Below the pieces are notes generated by a model, which made no database searches, was not told the DNA's origin, and worked only from the letters and a program-made list of their open reading frames with translations. Made by a program: the position numbers and the translations under genes. A stretch of 64,000 nt of DNA from Isoetes taiwanensis (Eukaryota; Streptophyta; Lycopodiopsida; Isoetales; Isoetaceae). The stretch is from NCBI GenBank assembly GCA_021234155.1, contig JAJEKV010000002.1:39665841-39729840 (forward strand), written 5' to 3'. Shown here in pieces: positions 1 to 10,640 of the stretch; positions within the stretch are counted from its first letter, which is position 1; every line of letters begins with the position of its first letter.

Positions 1-1250
1 AACCCAGGAAGAGGAGCTGCTGGGCGCCCAGGCTACTTGAAGATGGAGATCCCACATGACAACGGTTCCAGCCGGAATTCGGGTTAGTGGATAGATTAAT
101 TTGGTATTCCTAGGGCCAGCGCCTCTGTCAGGCTTCTTTGCTTGTCTCTGATGATGATTAACCCTTGTTTGATCATAGTTAGAACTGTTCTCAACTATTG
201 ATTATGCTCTGTGATGGATGGATGGATGTATCTTTGGTAGTATCTCTGTTAGTTCTTCCAGAAAGCAGGGATTAAGGGGGGTAGAGACCTCTGTAACCTA
301 TGTTCATTAGTATGCTCCTAGTAGCTCCCGTAGTGCCCAGTAATTGCGGCCTGTGCGCAAGATCCCACCGAGCTGTGGAATCTATGGCATGATTGAAGCA
401 CCAGATAAGGGGACGTAGTGATGAAGTGTGGGGTGGGGTCTCGCCTGAGCATAAAAGGCTACGGGGACTCCTTCAGTGAGTAGGCTTAATAGCCGGTCAC
501 GTAGAGGGCCGGGTATGGGTTTGACACTCCCTGGGTACAGTGGTGTGATCATCCTGTACTTTGAAGATAAAGTTAGGGGGGTAGGTCGGGTACAGATGCG
601 GGGGTCGCTGATGCGGCACGTATTCTCTAGCTCACCCATGGAATCACTGCGACTCTGGAAAGGGACACTTCCCTGACCTGCCTCATCGGACCGGGGAGAT
701 GTAACCCGGAGTAGTCCCGAAGGGTGATGCCTTGGGATTGCGTCTCCGGAAGGCTACAATGATGCCATAGCTTGATTCAGCTCATCTGCAAAGTGTGCAC
801 ATGAGGGGCGGATGGAGTGGACAACCCTAGCCGATGTTCTATGCCAGCCAATGCCATGCTAAGATTCTGTCTGCTGATCTCCTGAGACCTAGCCGTCAGT
901 CGATCCCCATTGGAGTCTGAGCCGGGGTAGAACCTTGGGTTTGGGGTGTTTTCCTTAGCATTAGATGTATCTTCTCTGTTATCATCAGTTGGATGGATGT
1001 GCCACCCTTCGTGGTGGTTATTTATGATATGATTATGCTGTATGCTAACTTGTACTCACGCTTTCGCGACATAGGAGTCCCATCGAAGGCGTGGGCCGAA
1101 CGACACCTCCGTGTCCTTCATCCGGGCATCTTCCTATAGATGGTCCGAGTTAGACGGAGGGCCCTGCTCATGGTGAGCTGATCGCCATGGGAGGGGAAAG
1201 TCCCCGTATGTATATGTCCGGAGCGCCGTATATGTTCAGGGAGCGTCACA
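1..1250 (+). repeat. 5' LTR (3' portion only)
   Basis: Matches 8517-10640 of the 3' LTR apart from the MITE inserted there and small differences (a 4-bp indel near 175, a 10-bp indel near 360, scattered substitutions). It ends CGTCACA at 1250, the inverse of the TGTGACG that opens the 3' LTR. About 311 bp of its 5' end lie outside the window. Confidence 0.92.
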
Positions 1251-1251
1251 G

Positions 1252-1264
1252 TGATATCAGAGCC
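1252..1264 (+). promoter_or_regulatory. Primer binding site, initiator tRNA-Met type
   Basis: TGATATCAGAGCC starts one base after the 5' LTR end. It differs at one position from the usual plant primer site complementary to the 3' end of initiator tRNA-Met (TGGTATCAGAGCC). Confidence 0.85.
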
Positions 1265-2021
1265 GTGATTTTGGCTGACCGAAATCATAGCACTGACCAA
1301 ATCTTTAACCCGTTAGTTCGGTAGTTGAGTGGGAGTTTAAGCTAGTTGGACTGCCTAACTTTTCGGTGATTTAGTCTTGTGCTAGGTTGATGTTATAAAT
1401 TGCTTGAGATTTAGGATGTTTAGGGTGATTTTGGAGGGAAAAAGGTGTAGTTGGAGGACCCAGGTTTAGATGGGCCATAACTTTTTATAGGTAGCTCGGA
1501 TGAAGGCGAAAATGGCTCCAACGGCTCGGGCACATCCCAAATACCCTAGGGGGCACGTTTCCCGAGGTTAAAATGGCGACCCCAAGGCTAGAACCCAAAA
1601 GGGGCGCTGCCTGCGGATTGGGTGTTTAAAATCAAAAGTTATGAGCATATTTTGCAGTCAGCACCCTTATACGGTCCGCCGTATAAAAATATGCGTCCGT
1701 TAAAAAAAAAAAAAAAATGTAAAAGTTAAAAAAAAAAAAGTTAGTTTCGAATTTGTGTTTTCTCTTTTAGAAAGTGTGTTTCTTTAGCCGACTTCCTTCC
1801 GCCATAGCCGCCGGACCTGAGCTTTTCTGCCGCCATAGTTGACCTCGACCAGTGCCTTGCTTTTGTCCTAAGAGCCTAGCGCCTCCATCTAGGAAATAGC
1901 GCCACCTATTTTACCCCAAGTGCTCTTCTTTTTGCTAACCGCATACCGTCTGTCGCCATGCCGCGCTTCAAGCTTACTATTGACCTGAAGAAGATGAATC
2001 TGTAACCAGCTTTATAGTGTT
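1265..2021 (+). other. Retrotransposon leader, no gene seen
   Basis: About 750 bp with no convincing long frame. It has two A-rich tracts near 1700-1735 and a short dyad around GTATA repeats near 1672-1686. A tiny ATG frame near 1957 stops after 15 codons. Confidence 0.5.
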
Positions 2022-2300
2022 TTGGTAGACCATCTCTCAGATGATAGCGACATGGTCGACACTGTTTTAGACCTTCTTGCTACCCATTTTGCAGAGAACC
2101 GTAGGATTCCATATCCTATTTTCCATTTCAATGAACAGTTTCTCATGAAATTGAATGCGGCCAATGAGGCCTATACTTTGGTACAGCAGCCTGATCAAGC
2201 TTATGCCATAGTTAAGTTTTATCCGCTAGCGAGCCCAGAAGAGGATCCTGTAGAGCTCACACGAGAGGAAGCCCAGAGGATTATGCACCTTGCGGGATAG
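2022..2300 (+). pseudogene. Gag-position ORF fragment, unknown domain
   Basis: A 92-codon frame opening at TTG (first ATG at 2052). It stops at 2298-2300, but sensible coding appears to continue in a shifted frame into the next ORF. The tail resembles a segment inside the pol ORF at about 3670-3760: both have a hydrophobic L..(I/L)...R..LP(V/I).II pattern. This suggests a repeated domain in this Gag-like protein. No CCHC knuckle or typical retrotransposon Gag motif is visible. By position (between primer site and protease) it should be part of the capsid-type precursor, which is inference. Confidence 0.45.
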
Positions 2301-2373
2301 AGGACCTGCAGCAGATTGCTAGTGGCCTCCAGAAGAGAGAGCTGCCCGTTTTTATTATCTATGGAAAGGCCAT

Positions 2374-3159
2374 GTGCTCATGTATTTGGATCATTATAAT
2401 CTTCCCCCTTTCTATTGGATTGAAGAATTACATAGCTTTATCTTCGACAATCTTCCACCGGACTTCACACAGGACCGTATGGAACTCATAGAAGCCGACA
2501 TGCAAGCTCAACCAGCCCGATATCATGCAGAGATTGCACGGCGAACTCAGGTGCGCCAGGACAAGGAGGCCCGGGATGCTGAGAGACAGCGTATTCGTAG
2601 AGCGGAGGAAGTTGCCCAAACGGAGCAGAATGTAGATCAGAATGTAGTTCCAGATGTGGAAGAGCGGGTGCCTAGACGCAAGAGGAAGTACACAAAGCCC
2701 AACAGGGGAGGCGTCCATTACAAGACCAGGCTGCAAAAGGATGCTGAGATTGGGAAGAATACGTCTGCACAACGTCGAGAACAGATGGTACAGAGGGCAA
2801 AACACCCCTCGACTGCTGGTAAGACTCTACCATTGCCCACGCCGGCTGCCAAGCCGAGGAAGCCCCACAGGTTCCGACCAGGCACAGTAGCCCTACGCAA
2901 AATACATAAGTATCAGAAGACTACTGAGCCCTTGATACGTCGGCTACCCTTCCAGCGGCTTGTTCGCGAAATTACCCAAGAATTCAAAACCAACATGAGA
3001 TTTCAAGCCTTTGCTTTACTTGCTCTTCAGGAGGCTGCTGAAGCCTACCTTATTGAGATTTTGAGCGATGCAAACTTGTGTGCTATTCACGCCAAGCGCG
3101 TGACCATAATGCCTAAGGACCTTAAACTGGCGCGAAGAATCCGAGGCGACTTTCACTAG
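2374..3159 (+). CDS. Retrotransposon ORF with C-terminal histone H3 core domain
   Basis: First ATG at 2380 gives about 259 residues. The N-terminal half has an acidic/aromatic start, then a charged, probably coiled-coil stretch rich in Arg, Lys and Glu, then a basic linker with an RRKRKYTK cluster. From about residue 161 ([13 protein letters not shown]) to the end it is a complete H3 alpha-N, alpha1, L1, alpha2, L2, alpha3 core. It keeps [34 protein letters not shown] and LARRIRG. By eye about three quarters of about 98 residues match canonical plant H3. Loop 1 has H3 length rather than the longer CENH3 loop. The H3 tail before the core is only vaguely recognisable. The ORF lies in the gag position, open to its stop at 3157-3159, with an AT-rich spacer before the pol ORF. 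The H3 identity is near certain; its role in the element is unknown. Confidence 0.9.
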   Translation: MLMYLDHYNLPPFYWIEELHSFIFDNLPPDFTQDRMELIEADMQAQPARYHAEIARRTQVRQDKEARDAERQRIRRAEEVAQTEQNVDQNVVPDVEERVPRRKRKYTKPNRGGVHYKTRLQKDAEIGKNTSAQRREQMVQRAKHPSTAGKTLPLPTPAAKPRKPHRFRPGTVALRKIHKYQKTTEPLIRRLPFQRLVREITQEFKTNMRFQAFALLALQEAAEAYLIEILSDANLCAIHAKRVTIMPKDLKLARRIRGDFH

Positions 3160-3421
3160 CTGCTGAAGATTTGCCATTTTTCCGTTGACATTGTATAAAC
3201 TTCATGTAGTATATTTATGTAAATACTCTTTTTTGGAAAATATGGAATTAGAAGGTGTCTTTTAATGACTTTCTGTATATATAAATGTAAATTATTAAAT
3301 AAATAATATTTTTTTTTTCTTACCTAGGAAAACGTATCAAAAAGGTATAAAGTCACTTTTTGGACATTAGGGTTTCATTTCTCTCTTTGCCTTTAGCGCC
3401 TTCCTCCTCCTCCCTTGTTCC
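3160..3421 (+). other. AT-rich spacer with possible poly(A) signal and splice acceptor
   Basis: AT-rich DNA with AATAAA-like motifs near 3298, then a long T-run ending TTACCTAG at about 3328. The pyrimidine run plus TAG looks like a strong 3' splice acceptor. If used, it would give a spliced RNA that skips the H3-bearing ORF and presents the pol ORF. This is inference. Confidence 0.35.
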
Positions 3422-5140
3422 TTGTCCATGATGGACCGCCCTACTCTACAACAGTGGTACCTGGACGGTGAGCATTGGGACCCTGCGGTTCCCTTTGATG
3501 TACTGCACCCCTATCTGCTCCAGCAAGTGGATATTATCCACAATATGCAAGCACATCCTGACTACGCACGTTTCCTTCAGTTCTTCTACGAAGAGATTGT
3601 GCCTGCGTGTGTGCTCAACGAGGCAGATTCCCAGCTGTACCTCGACTCCAACACCTTGATAGAGATGTTGGGAGGTGATGATCATGCATATAATGTTCTT
3701 AGGGGCATCAGGAGAAGAGGGACCGACCTCCCTATTGTCATCATAGACCGCCAGCTTTGTTTTGAAGCCCGTTTTGCACTGGCAATAGTCATGGACCAGT
3801 ACATAGAGGATGTACAGATACCTGCAGAGCAGTCTACCATGCCATTACCTTCTGACCCAGAGGATGATGAAGTCGTCGAAGAGCATGATTTTGTACGGTG
3901 GAAGCAAGTAGCGACCGAGGCACCGACATCCCGTGACAAAGCCCTAAAGCTTGAAGAGTTAGATCTTCTTCCCACTATACTCTTGAACAATCAAGAGTAT
4001 CTTCTCTTAGAAGATATCATGTGGGCCTACCGGGTCATCGCCGACATGCGCGGCCGGCGAAAGCCTGAAGTCCTTTATGAGCTTGCAGAGTTCTGCCAGG
4101 ACGACTTCGTCGATTTCACAACACCTGTTGTGCATCCGCCACAAGTCCAAGAATTATTTACATTCTGGCCAGAAGAGATAGAGCCCGTTGAGACTCTCTT
4201 GTCTCTTCGTCAGCTCATACTGACCGATGACACACAGCCTCCTGAAGAGCAGTTTGCTGGTATCATGCTACCTCCTCCTACAAGTCAGACCTTGGAGATC
4301 ACTATGGGAGAGGTAGAGGAGGCCCACTATCGTCTCCACCACCTGCAGACGACTATTGAAACCGGCAATGCTGAAAGTCAGCCTGCCGTTATTTCTGCTA
4401 TAGGCCAGGTAGACAGTAAGCCCTTTATTATTCTTATGGATACGGGTAGTACCCATAATTTTGCTTCTCCCAGAATGGCCCAGGTGTTGAAACTTGAGAC
4501 TTTAAGATCCAAACCGCGACCGGTAACCTTAGCCAGTGGTAAGATCAGACATACAAATGGCCGTCGCATTAACCTCAATATGCAGTTGCCAGGTGCACCA
4601 GTTGCCTTAGGTGCCGAGCTAATGGATATCGGCAAATATGACCTTATTGTCGGCATGGAATTCTTGGCATCTGCTAAAGCCAATATAGACTGCGAGAAAC
4701 GGGAAGTGACCTTCAACGCGGCTAATGGAGCCCGAGTAACTATTAAAGGTGATCCATTAGACCCAATTATGCAGTCCATGTCTATCAGGCAGTTAGATAA
4801 GGCTATACGCAAGGATAAGATACTTTGCGTTATCAGACTTGCCTCCATTGGGTCGGATGCTAAACAGAAGGAAGTAGTGGATGCATTGCCAGAGAACATT
4901 GCCAATCTTCTCAGAGAATTTAAGGATCTTTTCCCAGATGAGATCCAGAAGCTTCCTCCTTTCAGAGGCGTGGAATGTGAGATAGCTTTGGAACCCGGTA
5001 CTAAGCCTACCAGTAAGGCGCCGTACCGCATGAGTCCTCCTGAGTTGGCGGAGCTTAAGAAGCAACTGCAGGAGATCGACTTACTTCTCGAAGATCGACT
5101 TACGCTCCGGGTATCATCAAATAAGAATAAAGGAGGATGA
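3422..5140 (+). pseudogene. Gag-like/protease/RT N-terminus of the chromovirus
   Basis: The frame opens at TTG, with first ATGs at 3428 and 3431. The first ~300 codons are acidic and not recognisable as standard Gag. Next comes a retropepsin with catalytic DTGSTHNF (near 4440) and a hydrophobic IVGMEFL flap-end segment. The RT lead-in (FPDEIQKLPP, then [19 protein letters not shown]) follows. The frame then collapses within the RT. An internal deletion around 5080-5110 joins the lead-in almost directly to the GYHQIR segment, at a short duplicated ATCGACTTA. The conserved early RT blocks are missing and the reading frame shifts. Protease looks intact; RT is not. Confidence 0.85.
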
Positions 5141-5192
5141 CATCCATAAATCTGCCTTTCGTACTAGATACGGACATTATGAATTCACAGTT

Positions 5193-5639
5193 ATGCCTTT
5201 TGGCTTAACTAACGCTCCCGCTACTTTTATGCGGTTGATGAATGATGTCTTCCGAGAATACTTGGATGATTTCATTGTTATTTTCTTTGATGACATTCTC
5301 ATCTACAGTAAAACTCTTGAGGAGCATGAGAATCACCTTAGATTGGCCTTGCAGAAACTGAGGCGTCACCAGCTCTTTGCAAAGTTCTCTAAGTGTAAGT
5401 TTGCCACACCAAAGGTGGATTACTTGGGACATGTGATTTCAGCCGAGGGAATTGCTACAGATCCAGCAAAGATAGAGGCAGTAAAGGACTGGCCTATTCC
5501 GGGTAATGTTTCAGAGGTGAGGAGGTTTTTGGGCTTGGCAGGATATTACAGGAAATTTGTCAAGTATTTTGCCAAGGTTAACCTTACAAAACATGAGAAA
5601 GTGAAGGATTGGGTGGAACACTGGAAGACGAAGGTTTAG
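5193..5639 (+). pseudogene. Reverse transcriptase palm/thumb fragment
   Basis: In the frame after the RT deletion: [12 protein letters not shown], then the catalytic [14 protein letters not shown] block and the thumb [10 protein letters not shown] and [11 protein letters not shown] segments. It ends at a stop at 5637-5639. Upstream residues in the same frame (from about 5110) include [11 protein letters not shown] and [10 protein letters not shown]. The catalytic Asp pair is present, but the fingers subdomain was deleted upstream. Confidence 0.88.
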
Positions 5640-5666
5640 GCAAGCTTTCAGAAGCTCAAGGGTGCT

Positions 5667-6060
5667 TTGACTTCAGCACCAGTCCTCACATTGCCAGACC
5701 CGGAGAAAGATAAGTTAGTGGCAACAGATGCCAGTAAAATTGCTACCGAGGGAGTCCTAATGCAGGAAGGTAGGGTTATTGCGTATGATTCTAAGAAGGT
5801 GAATGAAACCGAACAGCGATACCTTACCCATGATCAGGAATTGTTAGCAGTTGTACGCGCTTTGCGTATATAGAGACACTACCTTCTTGGTAGGAGATTC
5901 CAGCTAGATACGGATCACCAGAGTCTCCGTTATCTTTCTACCCAGCCAAATCTCAATCTCCGTCAGAGAAGATGGATGGAGTTTCTTGAGGAGTATGATT
6001 TTGAGATTATGTATAAGCCAGGTAAGCACAATGTGGTTGCAGATGCTTTGTCACGCCATT
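5667..6060 (+). pseudogene. RNase H domain of chromovirus Pol
   Basis: Contains VATDASKIATEGVLMQ, the first catalytic Asp region of Ty3/gypsy RNase H, then AYDSKK, TEQRYLTHDQELLAVVRAL, an in-frame TAG at 5871-5873, and then RHYLLGR, DTDHQSL and KPGKHNVVADALSRH. One nonsense mutation breaks an otherwise complete domain, which joins the integrase that follows. Confidence 0.85.
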
Positions 6061-6860
6061 CCTTGGTAAACCGAACCCATTGTAATGCGATTTCCATGCT
6101 CACCAGTGAGTTCGGAAAGCAAATAGAGCAGACCTTGGCCACGGATCCAGAATTCCGTGAAGTGTGGAACAGTTTGGCCAAGGAGGCACGGACAGATAAA
6201 GAGCGTGAGGCTTTCCGCTCTTATAAGAAGGAGGGCAATTTGCTTTATTACAAAGATAAGTTGTATGTACCCGAGACTTCAGGAGTACGTAAGCTTATTC
6301 TCCATGATACACACAACAGCCCTATAGCTGGACATGCGGGTTTCATGAAGACCTACTTTAAGATTCGCTCCAGCTATTATTGGCCGCGTATGAAGAAGGA
6401 CATTGCCAGATACATTAAGCAATGTCAAGTCTGTCAGCAAACCAAGGCCGAGCAATTAAGGATTCCAGGAGAATTGCAACCTCTGGATGTGCCCAACGCC
6501 AAATGGGAAGTGATAACCATGGATTTCATAGTGGGCCTTCCATGTACCCTCCGTGAATATGATTCTTTAATTGCAGTGGTCGACAAGTTGTCGAAGATGG
6601 CTCATTTCTTGCCATGTCGAACCACAGATACAGCCTTGGACACAGCTTTGCTGTTTGCAAAGGAAATCTTCAGATTACACGGGATGCCACAAGTGATAGT
6701 ATCCGACAGGGATCCCAAGTTTGTAAGTGCATTCTGGAAAGATTTCTTTGCCACCATCCAAGCTTGCTATAAGTACAGCATACCATCCTCAGACAGATGG
6801 ACAGACAGAGCGCACCAACCGCATTATAGAGGATATGTTGCGAAGTTATGTGTGGAGTAA
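5976..6860 (+). pseudogene. Integrase (N-terminal zinc domain and catalytic core)
   Basis: After the RNase H tail comes the HHCC zinc-binding region (HDTHNSPIAGHAG and CQVCQQTK). The core has the first catalytic Asp in ITMDFIVGLP and the second in SDRDPKF. A frameshift around 6755 diverts the frame before the catalytic Glu, and the proper continuation is read from 6727 in another frame. Confidence 0.87.
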
Positions 6861-7316
6861 GCAATCTCAGTGGGCTGACTATATTTATTTAGTGGAGTTT
6901 GCCTATAACAGCATGAAACAGGAGTCTTCTAGAATGTCTCCCTTCATGATAAATTATGGTTATCAATGCCTTACTCCAGACACATGGCATAATCCTGTTT
7001 CTAAGGTGGAGGTGTGGCAGATAAGCACAGGACCCCACGAGTGTTCCAAGTGGGCGATTCAGTTTGGCTCAAGATTAAAGTTAAGCAAGCCAAGCTTAAA
7101 ATTGGTAACTGCAAAAAGTTGGCACCCAGATGGGCTGGGCCATTCAAGATCATTGAATGTGTTGGAGACCGGGCTTATCGGTTGGATTTGCCACCCCGCT
7201 TGACGATCCACACGGTCTTTCACGTGAGTCTTCTGAAGCGACACACTCCTGATCCAGAAGAGATGTTGGATACACCCACCCTCCTTGAAATGACAGAAGA
7301 GCATCTAGAGAGATAG
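6727..7316 (+). pseudogene. Integrase C-terminal part, frameshifted
   Basis: The frame at 6727-7203 carries STAYHPQTDGQTERTNR (catalytic Glu region) and WADYIYLVEFAYN. A further shift moves coding to 7014-7316, with the C-terminal DNA-binding region (VFQVGDSVWLKIK, LAPRWAGPFKI, VFHVSLLKRH). Two shifts within 600 bp confirm decay. Confidence 0.85.
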
Positions 7317-7365
7317 TGCCTGAAGCTCTTCTTGATCGTGCCTTAAACAGACCAGAAGGACTCAA

Positions 7366-7554
7366 ATGCTACAATATTTGGTCAAGTGGAAGCACTTGCC
7401 AGTTGAGGATGCTACGTGGATGATGAAGATAGACCTTAAAAAACATTATCCGGACTTCATGCGGGAATCTCAAGGCCGAACCATCAACGATGACATCAAC
7501 CTCGCACCCGGCGGTAAGCTTGGAAGGCTTGATTCGGCACGGATCATGCAGTAG
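7366..7554 (+). pseudogene. Integrase C-terminal chromodomain
   Basis: The segment LQYLVKWKHLPVEDATW followed by YPDFMRE is the chromodomain core that defines chromoviruses. It can direct integration toward modified chromatin. It is cut off from integrase by a shift near 7310-7365. The minus-strand relative at 53921-54367 carries nearly the same domain in one frame. Confidence 0.85.
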
Positions 7555-8191
7555 GCTGTGGGGGTAGATGCATCGTAAATAAAAGTAGTTACCGATGATG
7601 AGATCACCTTGGTGTTCTCTAGGACGTGGTCTATTGTCAATGTCGGCATGACCGCGGATTGCTTGAAAAGCATGTAGTTGATAGGCCGTGTTCATCTCGG
7701 CTATAATGGGAACTTGACCATTCCTTATGCCGCAATGAATTGCGAACCATAGGCATGATAGGTTCCCTTGTAGATAGGTCTTTCTTTTATTTTCTTATAG
7801 GGGGTGGTCCCTTCAACCACAACTTAATTATTATGTGTAAATACTGACGTATTGACATGTGCAGGCCAGTGAGCGGTACGTGACCTGCCCATGTATAGAG
7901 GGTTGCTTATGGCCCCAAGCTTTTGTGTTTACACGTTGTTTCATGAGTTTCATGTTATCTTCATAGTGTTGCTATTGGACTCTGGTCCTTGAAACTTTTA
8001 TTGTCATAATCATGTGAAATGCACGTTGGTGCTTAAACAGTTCTGTGTTCTTAAACTTTATTTGTTTTACCTTCAGGAATAAGAAATTATTCTCCTATCT
8101 TTGTGTGTAACTTATTACATTTCATACTGCTTACATCGTAGAACATGTTAGCAAATTCTAACAAACCCCAATGTTGAGGACAACATTATTC
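7555..8191 (+). other. 3' untranslated region of the chromovirus
   Basis: About 640 bp between the chromodomain and the polypurine tract. I see no coding signal or RNA gene in it. Confidence 0.6.
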
Positions 8192-8205
8192 TAAGGGGGG
8201 GAGAA
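8192..8205 (+). promoter_or_regulatory. Polypurine tract
   Basis: A purine run with seven consecutive G ends immediately before the TGTGACG start of the 3' LTR, where the plus-strand DNA primer would be made. Confidence 0.85.
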
Positions 8206-10640
8206 TGTGACGTTCCACATATTTATACGATGTACGTATAAATATACTGACACGTCATGAGCCGAGGATACGCCATCATGGGGGTATGTAACCTAACCAC
8301 AAAGGATTAATTTAGCTATGCTAAATTAATAAGGGTTTAATTAAAGGTTAATTACCTATAATTAGGGGATAATTATCTAATTAACTTAATTAAGCTAATT
8401 AAGTTAAGCTAATTAATTAATTAGGAAGAGGACACCTGGCCAAACTCGATTGGCCAGGAGGAGAATGCTAATTTGGGGCAGCAAATTGGATCCCTATCCC
8501 AATTTGGCCCAAATCGAACCCAGGAAGAGGAGCTGCTGGGCGCCCAGGCTACTTGAAGATGGAGATCCCACATGACAATGGTTCCAGCCGGAATTCGGGT
8601 TAGTGGATAGATTAATTTGGTATTCCTAGCAGGGTAGCCCTTAAGCCCAAATTTTTATAGGTGTAATTTAGAATGTGAGGCGAATCTTAGCTTTTTTCGA
8701 TTAGTTATGTTGGCGATTTTATTTCGGGCTTCAATTTGAGTTGTAGCAACCTTGGCGAATCTTTCATCCATCAAGTGATGGAATATATACTTTTTCTATA
8801 ATGTATATTCGTTGTCCGTATACAGTTGTAAGCGTAATGCTCACATAATGAATGTCATCGATTCGCGTAGCGAATCGGCATTCTTGCTCAAGACGAGCAT
8901 GCATGCATTGCATGCGTCGCAGTGCAAGAATATACATGTTACCAGACATTGGCATATGATTGTAAATCTCAATAGCTCCACACTAAGGGCTAAACAACAA
9001 GTACACAGACTTAGCCGAGGCATGATTGCATATTATGGTGGGCAAGCACAAACCGATTTGATTTCAGTCATCTTTTTAAGATTGGATAAACAACAGACCA
9101 AAAGCAAAAATACTCCAGGATTGCATACCTGGATGTTGGAACCAGATCATGAAATCCATATAACATGCATGGTTTTTTCCCTTTCCTTTTTTTTTCTTGG
9201 AGGTAAACGACAATTCTAAAAAACTCACCAAGAATAGAATTCGCATTAATTTTACATGATTTTAGGGGGTTAAGGGGCGATTTTAGAATAATTACCAAGA
9301 ATAAAATTCACATGGGGGCGAATCCAAGAATCCATCATTTAGTGATGTAGGCTAACTTATGAGTGGAGGGAGAAAATTTCGTAGACAAGGTGGCGATATT
9401 TTATTGGCACCACTCCTAATTGATCCTACTCAACAATAGTGAAAAAAAAATGCAAATGTCCAAAAAAATAGCCTTTTGGCGATATTTCGAGCTTAAGGGC
9501 TACCCTGATTCCTAGGGCCAGCACCTCTGTCAGGCTTCTTTGCTTGTCTCTGATGATGATTAACCCTTGTTTGATAGTTAGAACTGTTCTCAACTATTGA
9601 TTATGCTCTGTGATGGATGGATGGATGTATCTTTGGTAGTATCTCTGTTAGTTCTTCCAGAAAGCAGGAATTAAGGGGGGTAGAGACCTCTGTAACCTAT
9701 GTTCATTAGTATGCTCCTAGTAGCTCTCGTAGTGTCCAGTAATTGCGGCCTGTGCACCAAGCTGTGGAATCTATGGCATGATTGAAGCACCAGATAAGGG
9801 GCCGTAGTGATGAAGTGTGGGGTGGGGTCTCGCCTGAACATAAAAGGCTACGGGAACTCCTTCAGTGAGCTAGGCCTAATAGCCGGTCACGTAGAGGGCC
9901 GGGTATGGGTCTGACACTCCCTGGGTACAGTGGTGTGTTCATCCTGTACTTTGAAGATAAAGTTAGGGGAGTAGGTCGGGTACGGATGCGGGGGTCGCTG
10001 ATGCGGCACGTATTCTCTAGCTCACCCATGGAATCACTGCGACTCTAGGAAGGGACACTTCCCTGACCTGTCTCATCGGACCGGGGAGATGTAACCCGGA
10101 GTAGTCCCGAAGGGTGATGCCTTGGGATTGCGTCTCCGGAAGGCTACAATGACGCCATAGCTTGATTCAGCTTATCTGCAAAGTGCGCACAGGAGGGGCG
10201 GATGGAGTGGACAACCCTAGCCGATGTTCTATGCCAGCCAACGCCATGCTAAGATTCTGTCTGCTGATCTCCTGAGACCTAGCCGTCAGTCGATCCCCAT
10301 TGGAGTCTGAGCCGGGGTAGAACCTTGGGTTTGGGGTGTTTTCCTTAGCATTAGATGTATCTTCTCTGTTATCATCGGTTGGATGGATGTGCCACCCTCC
10401 GTGGTGGTTATTTATGATATGATTATGTTGTATGCTAACTTGTATTCACGCTTCCGCGACATAGGAGTCCCATTGAAGGCGTGGGCCGAATGACACCTCC
10501 GTGTCCTTCACCCGGGCATCTTCCTATAGATGGTCCGAGTTATATGGAGGGCCCTGCTCATGGTGAGCTGATCGCCATGAGAGGGGAAAGTCCCCGTATG
10601 TATACGTCTGGAGCACTGTATATGTTCAGGGAGCGTCACA
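8206..10640 (+). repeat. 3' LTR, interrupted by a MITE
   Basis: Starts TGTGACG and ends CGTCACA. Without the MITE (8630-9507) and its duplicated 8 bp it is about 1.55 kb. Past 10640 the sequence no longer matches the 5' internal region and the LINE endonuclease frame resumes. The target duplication cannot be checked because the 5' end lies outside the window. Confidence 0.92.
8630..9507. mobile_element. hAT-type MITE (878 bp) in the 3' LTR
   Basis: Perfect 17-bp terminal inverted repeats (CAGGGTAGCCCTTAAGC) flanked by 8-bp direct repeats ATTCCTAG at 8622-8629 and 9508-9515. The 5' LTR (around 105-118) holds the empty site with a single ATTCCTAG, which proves insertion and boundaries. An 8-bp duplication with a CAGGG terminus is typical of hAT. 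The interior has no transposase, so the element is non-autonomous. Confidence 0.95.

Larger units (their letters stand above)
1..10640 (+). mobile_element. Ty3/gypsy chromovirus (LTR retrotransposon), 5' end cut by window
   Basis: Two direct long terminal repeats (1-1250 partial, 8206-10640) flank an internal region with a tRNA primer site, a gag-like zone with a histone H3 domain, then protease, reverse transcriptase, RNase H, integrase, a C-terminal chromodomain and a polypurine tract. That order (integrase after RT/RNase H, ending in a chromodomain) defines Ty3/gypsy chromoviruses. The coding region has frameshifts, stops and an internal RT deletion, so this copy cannot be autonomous. It interrupts a GC-rich LINE remnant whose endonuclease frame resumes at 10641. 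The two LTRs differ by a few percent plus small indels, so the insertion is not very recent. Confidence 0.93.

Noticed and set aside
2428-2900. Open frames on the minus strand across the H3-bearing ORF
   Set aside because: They are shadows of a strongly coding plus-strand frame with clear H3 homology.
2860-3159. H3 domain as a CENH3 (centromeric variant) captured by a centromeric retrotransposon
   Set aside because: Loop 1 has canonical H3 length and the core motifs ([23 protein letters not shown]) fit canonical H3 better than CENH3.
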